Source: Paraspadella gotoi
Taxonomy: Eukaryota > Chaetognatha
Length of the DNA stretch: 64,000 bases
NCBI GenBank assembly: GCA_051294375.1
Contig: CM119265.1
Coordinates: 28,582,443-28,646,442, forward strand
Reading direction: 5' to 3'
In this document: piece after piece, positions 36,601 through 45,836 of the stretch
Layout: every line of letters begins with the position of its first letter
How positions within the stretch are numbered: the first letter of the stretch is position 1
Translations under genes and position numbers: made by a program
Notes under the pieces: generated by a model
Database searches by the model: none
What the model was told of the DNA's origin: nothing
What the model saw: the letters and a program-made list of their open reading frames with translations, nothing else

Positions 36601-37477
36601 CCGCAGGGAGAAGTCTGTTACGTCTCTTCAGTGAATTGTTGTTGTTAGTAGTAAGTTCATCACCAGGTTGAGGCATGTCGCCTGATGTGTTGTTGGCAGA
36701 AAGTGCATCGCCAGGTTGAGGCATGCCTCCTAAAAGTGTTGTTGTGGCTGTTGTGTTCGGAAGTCGGGCTCACTAATGAAGAGACAGTAATTATTGTTAT
36801 ATGTTAGTGACAGAACTGTTCAATATAAGCAGTCGCTGAGCTTCAGATAAGACTGTAACACCGTGTTACAGAAGGGTTAAGGTTCCCGTCCCTCTTAACT
36901 GCTAGGCGGACACCGGGCTAGGACCTCGGACCTTTGAGTTGGGAGGCGAATGACTTGCCTCCAGCACCAATGGCCGCTGATGAACGGTTGGTCCACCATA
37001 CAATTAATAAATTAATTAATCAATCAATCAATTATTCAATCAATGAACTTATTAATCATTTAATTAATTTACCGCTATAGCCAGTCAAAAGTCAAGGGAA
37101 AGATAGCTTATTTATAAAATGAATGGAAAATTTTAATATTGTTTGTACCAATTTCATTTACATTTTTGGTTTTGACTATTTAGGTTCGGACTTCAAAACA
37201 GAGTCGAGAAATTCATTTTATCAGGAGCCCAGAGAATCTTTCAAAATTTTCACAGGTATACAAGTTGTGTTTTTTTTTTAAAACTCAATACATGTATTGT
37301 ATTTAATATATTTAACTGATGTATTAATTTGGCGAGCGCAGGAAGGCATTTTGTTGGATGGACAAGTGGTACGGAATGACAATGGAGGAAGTGAGGCGGA
37401 GGGAAGAGGAGGCAGAAGAAGAATTGGGTGAATTGCGGAGACAAGAAAATGTGATCGGAATGATCTTCAATGAGTAA
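18008..37477 (+). CDS. Phosphatidylinositol transfer protein, 7-exon gene (class I PITP)
   Basis: Seven exons (18008-18097, 18642-18871, 22064-22196, 34726-34765, 35317-35452, 37184-37255, 37342-37477) have GT/AG borders and matching phases, giving 278 codons against about 271 in vertebrate PITP-alpha/beta. The protein exchanges phosphatidylinositol and phosphatidylcholine between membranes in the cytosol. Residues that hold the inositol headgroup in PITP-alpha (T59, K61, N90) correspond to T70, K72 and N101. The membrane-inserting WW pair is WF, at the exon 5/6 junction. The C-terminal helix is Glu/Arg-rich as expected. The annotated span is inflated: intron 2 holds a 2.8-kb foldback, and intron 3 holds an exon-derived minisatellite plus an error-rich duplicate of exons 4-7 that should be ignored. 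Confidence 0.9.
18642..18871 (+). CDS. PITP exon 2
   Basis: Acceptor CCTATTAG, donor GAG|GTGAGA. It encodes the ETGGGEGWE loop, GQYTHKI with the lipid-binding Thr and Lys, and the [11 protein letters not shown] segment with the lipid-binding Asn. It has 76 codons plus two bases carried into exon 3. Confidence 0.9.
18921..21742. mobile_element. 2.8-kb nested foldback element in PITP intron 2
   Basis: The ends (GACATCGTTATTTCC at 18921 and its complement ending near 21740) are inverted repeats. Inside are four related arms of about 450 bp: 18960-19400 and 20400-20880 in one orientation, 19800-20240 and 21200-21660 in the other. They surround two central blocks (about 19400-19790 and 20880-21200) that are themselves reverse copies. 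Each arm carries a GA/CT tract, CAAAGTTTCCAACACAGAG and a degraded hammerhead-like motif near its outer end. A transcript would fold into a long hairpin. The central block is GC-richer than its surroundings but has no intact recognised protein. Confidence 0.75.
21770..22045 (+). repeat. (TCTCATCTCAA)n-type minisatellite
   Basis: Variable repeats of about 11 bp (TCTCAATCTCA, TCTTAATCTCA) extend almost to the branch/acceptor region of PITP exon 3. They make a pyrimidine-rich tract leading into the AG at 22062-22063. Confidence 0.8.
22064..22196 (+). CDS. PITP exon 3
   Basis: Acceptor CCCAAG, donor GAGAG|GTGAGG. One base completes the Arg codon from exon 2, then come 44 codons: [15 protein letters not shown], then a segment diverged from the usual IKIETWHKPD, then [16 protein letters not shown]. 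The end of this exon is the template of the tandem array downstream. Confidence 0.85.
22137..23200 (+). repeat. Tandem array of PITP exon-3 end plus splice donor (about 9 units)
   Basis: Units of about 112-140 bp start with GACGAAGGAAAAC at 22137 (the real exon), 22249, 22363, 22483 and 22600. More diverged units start near 22716, 22853, 22973 and 23120. Each unit includes the last 60 bases of exon 3, the GTGAGG donor and about 50 bases of GA-rich intron. The first two or three units are nearly clean; later ones have the indel pattern of unpolished sequence, so the exact unit count is uncertain. The extra donors could compete with the true one. Confidence 0.8.
23200..33291 (+). repeat. Error-rich duplicate of 33317-40040
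   Basis: The order of landmarks is the same as on the other side of the N run: GA-rich tract, HINE (about 23735-25115), exon 4 to exon 7 of PITP (recognisable near 25440, 26627, 29079 and 29270), the GGGGATCGATCTCGGTAC repeats (about 26980-27160), the SINE-like repeat (27890-28170), CT tracts, GAC-rich DNA and the LINE remnant (33060-33260). It is longer than the clean copy and every exon is broken by indels. I read it as unpolished long-read gap fill; no gene should be called here. Confidence 0.85.
33292..33316. other. Assembly gap of exactly 25 N
   Basis: Sequence on the two sides overlaps (the left flank repeats what follows), so this is an unresolved join, not missing DNA. Confidence 0.95.
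33317..33670 (+). repeat. GA-rich low-complexity tract
   Basis: Almost pure purine sequence. Apparent Ser/Leu-rich or Glu/Arg-rich frames on either strand are only its translation. Confidence 0.85.
33692..34522 (+). mobile_element. HINE-like element in PITP intron 3
   Basis: TTAACAAGTTTGAGCAAAC and TCGGATCTGCC at the start, internal units near 33990-34280, a GGACGGAC microsatellite at 34310-34370, the GATGTTCTGACATGATATAAG block, and a terminal hairpin (GGATCTGCTGAAAGCAGATCC) followed by GACTAAAAA. This is a full-length copy of about 0.83 kb. Confidence 0.65.
34726..34765 (+). CDS. PITP exon 4
   Basis: Acceptor TTTTTTTATCGCAG, donor AGCA|GTAAGT. Only 40 bases, encoding [13 protein letters not shown] plus one base, which corresponds to the VVxIDIAND strand of PITPs. 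It is too short to appear as an ORF but fits both neighbours in phase. Confidence 0.85.
35317..35452 (+). CDS. PITP exon 5
   Basis: Acceptor TTCGCGCAG, donor TATG|GTAAGG. It encodes [20 protein letters not shown] and then [13 protein letters not shown], matching the KTxRGPL and CAYKLVTxxF motifs of PITPs. The Trp codon is split with exon 6. Confidence 0.9.
35625..35790 (+). repeat. 21-bp tandem repeat (GTACAATTGGGGATCGATCTC)
   Basis: About seven units just downstream of PITP exon 5. A scrambled copy lies in the error-rich block near 26980-27160. Open frames here are products of the repeat. Confidence 0.85.
36372..36590 (-). mobile_element. SINE-like repeat, copy 1 (tRNA-like head)
   Basis: Read on the minus strand it contains TTGGTGCCGGAGGCAAGTCA and GGTCCGGGGTTCTAGCCCGG, which resemble tRNA A and B box regions (the B box deviates at one purine position). 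The same about 220-bp unit recurs at 36789-37000 and, in reverse, at 48948-49165. It lies in PITP intron 5. Confidence 0.55.
36789..37000 (-). mobile_element. SINE-like repeat, copy 2
   Basis: A direct repeat of the unit at 36372, about 200 bp downstream, with the middle block GGACACCGGGCTAGGACCTC slightly diverged. Its tail lacks the TAGATAATA insert of copy 1. Confidence 0.55.
37184..37255 (+). CDS. PITP exon 6
   Basis: Acceptor GACTATTTAG, donor CACAG|GTATAC. It encodes [20 protein letters not shown] and NFH, equivalent to the WGLQNKVE...FTNFHRQ segment. It begins with the last base of the split Trp codon, giving W-F where vertebrate PITPs have W-W. Confidence 0.88.
37342..37477 (+). CDS. 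PITP exon 7 (stop codon)
   Basis: Acceptor GGCGAGCGCAG. It encodes [20 protein letters not shown] followed by a Glu-rich helix and stop TAA at 37475-37477. This is the conserved C-terminal helix that closes the lipid cavity in PITPs. Possible AATAAA signals follow near 37794. Confidence 0.9.
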
Positions 37478-37959
37478 AGTGACAGTGAAATCGATGATTG
37501 TGAAACGATGTCAACTCGTTGCCAATCGGTCGTATTCCTTTTCTTTTTATTTTCTAAAATTGTTCAAAATGTTTACTTTCACGTGAGGCTGTTTAACTGT
37601 AATTTTGAGTCAAATTTAAATTAAAATTTACTTTTTTTTTGTAAATAATTGTTTCGCAAGTTTCCTTTTTATTTTTGTTAAATTTTCATCCTCATATGAA
37701 ATTCTTAGTGTAGTACGTTATTACTGTTTGACAGGAAATATAAAAATTATATCACGCATCTATGATATATTTAGCCAAATGGTCAAATGGTCCGAATAAA
37801 AATTTACAGTTAAAAATGTATTTTCGAGAAGAGAAAAATAAATAAAGAAAGAAAGAACATAACAGAAAAGAAAAACAGAATGATTGAAAGAAAGAAGAGT
37901 AAAAGAAAGAATATAACAAAAAGGAAAGTCGGACAGAAAGAAAGATATAAGGGCAGATA

Positions 37960-38191
37960 AAACCGGAACTGACGAAGACGACGACGACGACGACTACGAC
38001 CATGACGACGACGACGATGATGACGAAGACAAAGACGACGATGATGACGATGACGACGATTACGATGACGTCAAAGAAAGAAAAAAGTGAAAAGATGGAC
38101 ATAAAAAAGTAAAGGTAAAAAGTACATTAGTTTCTCTCTACCCTCTCTCTCTCGCGAAGCGTCGTTTGCGGGCCTCCTCTCTCTCTCGTCT

Positions 38192-38242
<51 letters not shown>

Positions 38243-38301
38243 AAGGAAAAAAAATCACAAGCGTAAGAAAGAAGACAAATCGACGACGGTCGTGCCGAAG
38301 C

Positions 38302-38368
<67 letters not shown>

Positions 38369-39025
38369 GTTCTCTCATCCCCTTCTTCTCTCTCTCTCTA
38401 ATGTGAACAAGAAACGACGACTAAATCCTCTCACTCTCGTGATTTGTTTAAAATTTGTTTACTTTTCATTTCTAGTTTAGTTACTTTATTTTTCATCGTT
38501 ATTTGTTAAGTTTTCTATCTTTATCCAAATGTTTTCTTGCAATTTTAATTAACTGCAATGACTTAGTGACAATGATGGATATCAGTGTCTTTAAAAGAAA
38601 TACTTGGCAATTATTCAGTTGCTTGACTTTGTTCCCTGATCTTTTTTTTTATTTTCTTTTTTTTTATTTTCTTTTTTTGTTCACATTTATTGTTGACATA
38701 AGATAGTTTTGCAACCATTCCCGCAATTATTTGTTTGCTCTCTTTTCTTTTCAGAAAAAAAATATTCAGTTGTATGATTAACAATGATGTGATATGATGA
38801 TAATCATTATGAATTAGTATTATTATAGTTTGGATGATTATACTAATTTAGTAATTAAGTAAAACGTACAAATTTATCTGCGCAAAAGATGACAGCGACG
38901 AAGATAACGACGACGATGTCAACGATGACGACGATGACGACGATGGCAGGGTCAAAGAGCGACATGTCATTGTTAAACGTGACGACGACGACAACGACGA
39001 CGACGACGACGACCACGAAAACAAA
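37960..39025 (+). repeat. Microsatellite cluster: (GAC)n, (CT)n, (GAC)n
   Basis: GAC/GAT triplets at about 37974-38065, CT tracts at about 38176-38240 and 38302-38367, and GAC triplets again at about 38890-39020. They give Asp-, Val- or Thr-rich and Ser/Leu-rich frames with no other support. Confidence 0.8.
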
Positions 39026-39808
39026 TTCTCTCACGCGATTCGTGATTCGCGATCGAATCCGTGATCCAGTAGCTTCGGTTCATTTTGTCGATTCACTTTT
39101 TATAGATATGATTATTTTTTTCTATAGCAAAAGCTTTTTATTGAACCACGAAAACTAAATAGATAAGGAATATCAGACTAATTTACCGTAACTTTAATTG
39201 GTTGTTGGTTTAATTCTAAACTATTAAAATTAAAAGTATTATTGAAATTTTAATCTCATCCGCTTTCGTCATTAGCGAACGATAAACTCTTTAATGAGCT
39301 TCGCGATTCTCCGCCAAAAATAAACAAAAGCCAAACAAAAGATTGAAATAAAAAAAGAAAAACGCAATTAAATATTAAAATAAAAAAATGGATTTTTCGT
39401 CAAAACAAAACAACAATTTCTTCGAAGGAAATGCGATGGCGAAACGTATTTTTTTCTTGAAATTTTATTGAATCGAATCTGAAAACTGGAGAATTATGTC
39501 TTCGTCATTGACAAGCAAATTGGGTATGTAATCAGTTAAATATTAGCATTAATAAGACCGATTTATCATCGCACCACAGCGAAGAAAGTAGGCGTGGTTT
39601 ATAAAGGGAGAAAATATTTCCTTATCTTTATCTTTAACTTTGTAACCGAATAAGATCATGACATAATTATTTTCGAGAGTCCTCGCTGTATAATGAGAAT
39701 TTTATTTCATATCAATAATGATACAGTTGCATACATCAGCAACAAATAAAAAACAGAATTAAGACGTTAACGTGAAGGAAAACTAAGCAACGAGATTATT
39801 TCTATATT

Positions 39809-40111
39809 TTAATAGAAATAAGACAAAACTTTATTTTTCGTCAAGGTTAAACGTTTCATGAATCGTTCATGACTAATTTTGAAAATATTATAAATGTCAG
39901 GGTATCCAAAACATTCTCTAAGGTTTATGATGCTTTCCCATCGATGCCAGCCAAAGATCTTACGAATTCCATTATTTATGGCTACATTTAGTTGGTACAT
40001 ACATATCTTTACAACGAAAGTCTTTAACTTCACAGCCATATCGTAGTACAGAGACACAATTACTGTAAAATAATTGTAACAAAACTGCTTCATTTGGTTT
40101 GTGTAATGCAT
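39809..40111 (-). pseudogene. LINE (non-LTR retrotransposon) fragment, C-terminal part of the RT protein
   Basis: This 100-codon frame reads LNVAINNGIRKIFGWHRWES, then LRECFGYPDIYNIF and HERF. This is typical of the region after the reverse-transcriptase domain in animal LINEs (N-x-xRKIF...W-ESI-xLRExFG...RF). No catalytic RT motifs are present, so it is a 5'-truncated remnant. An unpolished duplicate lies at about 33060-33260. Confidence 0.65.
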
Positions 40112-40239
40112 TCAAAATAATATTGGAGGATCTATAAAAGGACATTAGATCAGGTGTGGGATCAAATTCAAAATTATTTCCAGATTTTAAGTTGAATCCT
40201 AAATATTTCCAACTCGTAACTCTTTATAATATACCGCGT
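40112..40239. other. Short AT-rich spacer
   Basis: No feature recognised between the LINE remnant and the MITE. Confidence 0.4.
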
Positions 40240-40825
40240 ATACAGTAAAGCGTAGTAATAATTCTAATTTTAACTTTAATTAACATTCTAAAAGTGAGGA
40301 ATGAACAACATTGTACTAATGAACAATAATGTAATAAATTTTTTTTTCTTTTGCAAATTACGCAGTAGGCTATATTTATATATAGTACTAACTCTATGAA
40401 TATTACAATTTCTAAGTGGTTTTTTGTAAGATTTTTTATAGATTTAGATTTTTCATGAAAAGTTGATAAAAAGAAATATAACTCTTTTGAAAAATTCCTG
40501 GGTCAAAAATCAGAAAAACCTATATTTTAAGCTGAAAATTAACTTTTTATATATTAAATATAGTTTTTTTAATTTTTGACCCACTCAATGAAAGCATTTT
40601 TAAAAATGATTTATATTTTCTTTTATCAATTTTTGTCGAGAATTCAAATCTGCCATCAAAATTAAGAAAAGCCCATTTTTAAATTTTAAGATTTATAAGG
40701 TAGTACTATATATAATTATAGCCTACTTCGAAATTTAAAAAATAAATATTTTGTTATGAATTAATGTTCACTGTGACTTTTAGAATTTTCATAAGTAACT
40801 TTCACTACGCTCTAGTATACAGTGT
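40240..40825. mobile_element. MITE with long terminal inverted repeats
   Basis: The left arm (AAAGCGTAGTAATAATTC ... GCAGTAGGCTATATTTATAT) and the right arm (ATAATTATAGCCTACTTCG ... CTTTCACTACGCTCTAG) are diverged inverted repeats of about 170 bp. The interior is AT-rich and non-coding. A related, interrupted copy lies at 57872-58860. Confidence 0.6.
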
Positions 40826-41276
40826 ATGTCATTAAACCGATGCTAATTCATTATTTTAAGAAACGCATATTTTGTTTTTGTCTCTGAACTAAGTTTGAAA
40901 ATAGATAAGAACCATCTTAAATGAATTTTTAATTTAACTATAAGTTTTATATGTTTATGTAATTCAATTTAGTCTTTTGTTTATCGATTGTGGTGCCATC
41001 TCTCGAGGTGAATGATCGATCCCAACCTTTAAGAACCGGTTAGTAATTTTGCGAATTTTCTGGGAGTTTTTTGTAGGATGTTTATTTTTTGTTTTCCTCC
41101 TCTGTGGCGAATCTTAAATTCGCCTCCCTATAGCTTGGTGAAACTCAGCTCGACCCATTGGCTTGACAGCTAAGTACTCATTCACCAATCTTGAGTTCCG
41201 AGTTGTAAATCCTCACGGTCGCGCTGGTTAAGTGCGATGGTGTCGGCATAAAAACACCTTGTCACTGATTTGCCAA
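40826..41276. other. Spacer upstream of the HEPN-NACHT gene
   Basis: No confident exon found. The composition becomes more GC-rich after about 41080, and a 5' exon or promoter could lie here, but I cannot place one. Confidence 0.35.
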
Positions 41277-41771
41277 ATCCCTCAGCGCCATCGTCTACGT
41301 TACTTCCGAGATTAAAAATGGGTCTAAAAACCCTTTCGCATCGGATACTACCTTCCACTTGAAGCTTTTCCGCGTTTTGTTCGAAGGAGGCCCCTTGATG
41401 CTGAAGGATCTCGTGGAGGCTGAACTCACGGAACAAACAGGCGAAGACTGGAACGACGGCGAGCTGTGGAAAGATTGGTGCTTGGAAAATGAAGACACGT
41501 AAAAGCATTTCAATTTTGGAAGAATATGAAGACTGAGGATTTCAAAGGGAGCAAAGTTCCAAATCTGGACGACTCTGACGTCACCTTCTTAAATTACGTC
41601 CTGAAGAAATTCGCCAGAAAGAAAGACCCCGTAGACAAACTGACCAAGAAGAGAAACAAGTTCGCTCACGCAAACATCAAAGCCATGAGAGCTTTGGATT
41701 TGTCACATCCTTCAGCGAATTGATCATCATCTGCAGAAACATGTTCCAGATCATTTCGAGTTGAGGGAAAA
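41277..41771 (+). pseudogene. HEPN-domain part of a HEPN-NACHT-Kelch gene, frame broken
   Basis: Three reading frames in succession encode what looks like one domain. One frame (to about 41499) contains FHLKLFRVLFEGGPLMLKDL. A second (41526-41720) contains LDDSDVTFLNYVLKKFARKK and the motif RNKFAH, a HEPN R-x4-H signature. The neighbouring frame (about 41683-41752) reads ELIIICRNMFQIIS. The pattern resembles the DZIP3-type HEPN domain that precedes NACHT in invertebrate NLR-like proteins. The frame changes near 41500, 41540, 41690 and 41755 mean either a decayed domain or local sequence errors. No very short intron with correct phase explains them. R-x4-H is the catalytic motif of HEPN ribonucleases. 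Confidence 0.6.
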
Positions 41772-42820
41772 GTGGGAAAATATTTGACGAATATTCTGAT
41801 AGAAGAGGCTTACGGTGAAAAAGCAGAAGATTTCTACAAAGCCAAACGTGAACTGTTTGTGAAAAGCTTGGGAGACTTTATCGGCCAATTCAATGCGTCA
41901 TTCCTAAGCAACGAAAATTGGTCTCTCAGTTTGAAAGACGCGACGCCACCAATGAAATCAGCAAAAGGAGTCAAAGACCTGGCGGATGTATCGAGCGCAT
42001 TCAAGATGGAGATGAAAAAACAAACCAAGAACTTCTACATTCCTGGCACTCTGCAGGAACTTGACATTTCTAAGAATTATATTGATGTTGGACTGGACGA
42101 AAAGAACAAGGCAACGTCGTCTTCAACATCTCCTAGTACTACATCTTCAACATCAGATTTAAAGCCCGGCTACTCCATCAATAATTTGATATCAGATATG
42201 GAAAAGCACAATCCATTTAAAATGACGATCTCGGCCAATGGAGGCTATGGAAAAACGATGGTTGCAAACAAGATTGTGAATAAATGGGCAAATGAAGAAT
42301 GTTTAGCTTCTTATCCCCTTGTTTTCCACTTGGATATGGGAAAAATAAATTTTGATCTCAGCTTGCACGACAATTTGATGATTCAGCATGCATGCCTTAA
42401 AAATTACAACGATTTACGAGAATGCCTTTCAAAAAACGCTTCCCAAATTCTTTGGATTCTTGATGGAATCGAGTATTGCGTGAGAAATGCTCCTGCAAAA
42501 CAATTTTTCTCAAACCTCTTGTCACCAACATCAGATTTCTACAACAGTTCTTTTATTTTCCTCACGCGTCTCGATGGAGATAATCTGCTCAGGAATGTCG
42601 TTGAAGATGCGCAAGAATTCACAATTGCGCCCTTGACAAAAGAACTGCGTTGTGATTTTATCAAGAGATTTGAATTCTGTGATGATGAAGGATTCAAAGC
42701 AGAAGAAAAACGAAAAGAGATGGAGACAAAATGCGAAACTCATGCGTGGATCGAAGACTTGATTTCTATTCCGGTTTTTCTCGTGATGACATGCGAGATA
42801 TTTGACAACAATCAAGGGAT
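41772..42820 (+). CDS. NACHT (STAND NTPase) exon
   Basis: The frame is open for 357 codons to 42845. Numbered from 41772: a Ser/Thr linker (115-128), Walker A A155-N-G-G-Y-G-K-T162, Walker B ILWILDGIEY with D231 and E234, a sensor-like FIFLTRLDGD (261-270), a PLTKEL winged-helix boundary (287-292) and SIPVFLVMTCEIF (332-344). These are the ordered landmarks of a NACHT ATPase, which oligomerises upon ligand binding in NLR-like immune and apoptotic proteins. The N terminus joins the HEPN region through one of the frame changes upstream. A donor is expected near 42820 (GGGAT|GTGTAG), but no phase-perfect partner was found. Confidence 0.8.
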
Positions 42821-42829
42821 GTGTAGTTT

Positions 42830-43613
42830 CAAAAATTATTTTTAAAGAAATAAGTTTTTAATTTTTTTGAAAGTTTACATTAATGAAAATTTTAAAAATT
42901 AGTGTGTCTCAAGCGTACTGTTACTTTACAATTTAATACACTGCGGCCCAAAAACAAGGAGCCACTGTTTTCACATACAAAAAAAATTATATTGGATGGC
43001 CTAATTTCAGAAAGATACAGAAATATAAAACAAAGCTTATTAGAAGATAAAACGATTGGTCCAAGTCCAAGTAATAAGACGTCAAAGTTGATTGGTACAA
43101 AAAATCTGACAAGAACAAATTAATTTTAGTCGGGAAGAGTCTATAACTTTCCCCTATTATTAAATATTTATAATATTGAATTAGCTGAACAAATTACATT
43201 TTTAACTTAAATCAAATTAAAATAAGTAAGGAAACTATATGGAAAAACAATCTTTTAGAAGTAAGGAAAAAGAAGTTGAGTAATAACTTACCCAAAGCTT
43301 TTTACCTACTGTAATGTAAAATGTCTGACAATAATAAATCAATAGCTGAACAATCACTCAAACATATTTCACATATATTTTTGAGCTATTGTCAAAACAA
43401 AATATTACTATCTTCAATTCAACAGCCCGATAAAATTATCAATAAACCTGATTAATATAGCAAAAAAACTGTATAAACAAATCTTTGACACAGCATTCAT
43501 TTGAGACAGTACGGTTGAGACACTGAATAAAATACGGTTAATTAAGAGATAGTAAATCCCAAAGTTTTTATAGACTAATAATGTTCAGAAAATACGCATC
43601 TCTTAAAAAAAAG
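42830..43613 (+). other. Presumed intron between NACHT and helical exon
   Basis: AT-rich, with no supported coding. One 73-codon frame (42902-43123) has no recognised similarity and no further support. Confidence 0.45.
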
Positions 43614-44576
43614 GAAAGGATGTTTTGGAACTTCTCCTCGGTGTTATTGCTATGACATTGAAGATGGAAAGCTCATCCCAAGGGTTGGACATTGAAAATA
43701 TGAGTACAATGGATATAACGAGTTTTATTAGAGAAAATGTTTTTATTCTTACGGTCTTAGGAGATATATTATTGCGTCATAATTTTATTGTGGATGAAAA
43801 TTCTTTCTATGATGATTTGAAAGAGAAGCCTTTAACTCCAGAGCAAAAGAGCCTAATTATAAGGTTGCCGTTTCTCCAGCAAAAAGTCATTCAAACCAGA
43901 AAAAAATTGTGTTCAAATTTTGTGGGTTTTAATGAAAAACTGGAAGAGCTTCTTGCAGCAATCTTTATTCTCCGAAATCACGATCTTCTCTCAACTAATG
44001 TTGTTTGGTCAGAAATTGGACAAAAACAAATTGACATTTTGAGATGTGCATTGATTCTGTATTCAAAAAACATTTTATGCTATGGTATTGAGAGGTTAAA
44101 GTCTAAGATCAAAGTAATTGTAGAATTTTTCTTTCAGTCTTCTAAAACTGTTACTCAATGGCGATGCTTGCAAATAATTTCCCAGGCAATCAAAATTTCT
44201 ATAGAAAAACCATTTTTTGAGCAAACGGTTTTTGAAATGTTTAACCTTATCAAAAAATATCATTTTTCTGATGATTTATCTTTCCTTCAATTCCATTTAA
44301 ACTTGGAGCAAATGAAAAACCATAAAACCAAAAACTGTTCCGAGTGTATATTACCAAAACTACTGGCCGAACAACTGGTAAAACTTGGTATCAACGAGGA
44401 TGCTGAAATGTCAAGGCAATGTTGGCCATTCCCTGAAATGTTTTACATTCCAAAGCTTTTCTACATTTCTGATAAAGTCATATTTTTCTGTCTTCATTCC
44501 GAAGACAAATCTGAGGATCATGTGGTTGAAAATTCTAAGTTCTTCTGTATTGGGGCAAAAGAAGCTTCTGTCAAAA
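43614..44576 (+). CDS. Helical-domain exon of the HEPN-NACHT-Kelch gene
   Basis: The frame is open for about 320 codons. It contains a death-domain-distal helical pattern with GFNEKLEELLAAIFI, equivalent to the F-x-E-x-LAA helix that follows NACHT in NLRs. The last 40 residues (KLFYISDKVIFFCLHSED ...) already look like a beta-propeller blade. The frame runs on to a stop at 44612, but a strong donor AAAA|GTAAGC at 44577 leaves one base over. That exactly fits the two bases at the start of the Kelch exon, so I end the exon at 44576. The upstream acceptor is not resolved (AGs at 43612 and 43617). Confidence 0.7.
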
Positions 44577-44621
44577 GTAAGCTTCTTTTTATATTTAAAA
44601 AATTAAATGAATAGTAAATTT

Positions 44622-45347
44622 ATTTTTAGTCGGATCTGCTTATTAGCAGATCCCGACTTTATAATTCACTTTGTCGGTCCATCGGTCCGCCCCCCCAATC
44701 TTATCGGGTATTTGAAATACAATATATTATGCAAAAAAAAGATGTCCGCCTGTTCGTCTGTCTGTCCGTCCGTCCATCAGTCTCACCTTAACAAAAAACA
44801 CGAATTACTCGTGATTGGAAGGATGGATTGGAATGAAATTTTGTATGTGGTTAGGGATGTGTGTGATTGAGCTGGATATGAGATTTCGATGGAATCAACC
44901 AAGTGGAAATGAGTTTAAATGGAAAAAACAAAAAAATATATTTTATTATTTGAACACCAATTACTCATGGGGCAATTGACCTGAAATTTTGTATGTAGGT
45001 AGGAAAGTGTATGATTAAGCTGGAAATCAAGTTTCGATGGAATCTTTTGAGTGGAAATGAGTTTAAATGAAAAAAAAAACCTGTTTCACTAATTGATTAT
45101 GCTTATTTTTCTTTTTATATTAAATGTAAATGCAAGATGTATAAATTAATAAAATAACTAATCAGTTAATTAATCAATTAGTCAGTTAATTAATCAATTA
45201 TTAATTAATCAGTCAATTAATCAAAACAAACATTTAGGATCAAGTTAATTAATTAACTTGAATTAATTAATTATTAATTAATTATTAATTATTTAATTAC
45301 CGATAATGATCATGAGCAGATCCGACATTGTTTGCTCAAACTTGTTA
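44622..45347 (-). mobile_element. HINE-like element, minus strand
   Basis: It begins (in + orientation) TTTTTAGTCGGATCTGCTTATTAGCAGATCCCGAC, the reversed 3' hairpin. It then shows the GTCCGTCC microsatellite and two internal units, and ends GCAGATCCGACATTG and TTTGCTCAAACTTGTT. A complete copy of about 0.73 kb. Confidence 0.65.
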
Positions 45348-45433
45348 AAAAAATAATTAACAAACAAATAGGAAATATTTAAAAAAATGTAATACAGTTT
45401 GAGTTTAGTTTTGACAACGATTTTATTTAATTC

Positions 45434-45478
45434 AAAACAGACATGTTTCGGCTTCATTTCAAGCCTTCATCAGCGTTA
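45434..45478 (-). ncRNA. Hammerhead-ribozyme-like motif (type I), copy A
   Basis: On the minus strand: stem I AACG, core CTGATGA, stem II GGCTT/AAGCC with a GAAATG loop, then GAAA, a minimal stem III (AC/GT around AT), the cleavage triplet GTC, and TGTT to close stem I. One extra A sits between the core and stem II. Hammerheads with very short stem III occur in Penelope-like elements and animal retrozymes and usually need a dimer to cut; activity here is unproven. Confidence 0.55.
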
Positions 45479-45791
45479 GTGAACTTGGAAAATATTTTTG
45501 TGTAAAGGAAGAGAGAAAGAGAGAGAGGGCAAAGTTTCCAACACAGAGTTTAGAAAGGACAGTGGTATATTGGTGAGGACAGGCTGAAGTTGAGAAAAGA
45601 CAGATTAAGTTGTGAAAAGAAGTGAAATGGTGAAAAAAAGAGAGAGAGAGAAAACAGTGCAAAATCTTTACATTGTGTAATGTATAACAATAAGAAAAAG
45701 TTTTAAACTGATGAATATTAGTGAAATATAACAATTAATATACTTAATAATTAGTGAGAATGAAACAGGAAATTTGAAATTTGAAATTCAC

Positions 45792-45836
45792 AAACGCTGA
45801 TGAAGGCTTGAAATGAAGCTGAAACATGTCTGTTTT
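45792..45836 (+). ncRNA. Hammerhead-ribozyme-like motif (type I), copy B
   Basis: AAACG-CTGATGA, stem II GGCTT/AAGCT (one G-U pair), GAAAC-AT-GTC, then TGTTT to pair with AAACG (one G-U). It faces away from copy A in the other arm of the same foldback. The core bases C3, U4, G5, A6, G8, A9, G12, A13, A14 and the UH cleavage site are all present. Confidence 0.55.

Noticed and set aside
42902-43123. 73-codon frame in the presumed NACHT-gene intron
   Set aside because: No start context, domain or splice support; AT-rich chance frame.
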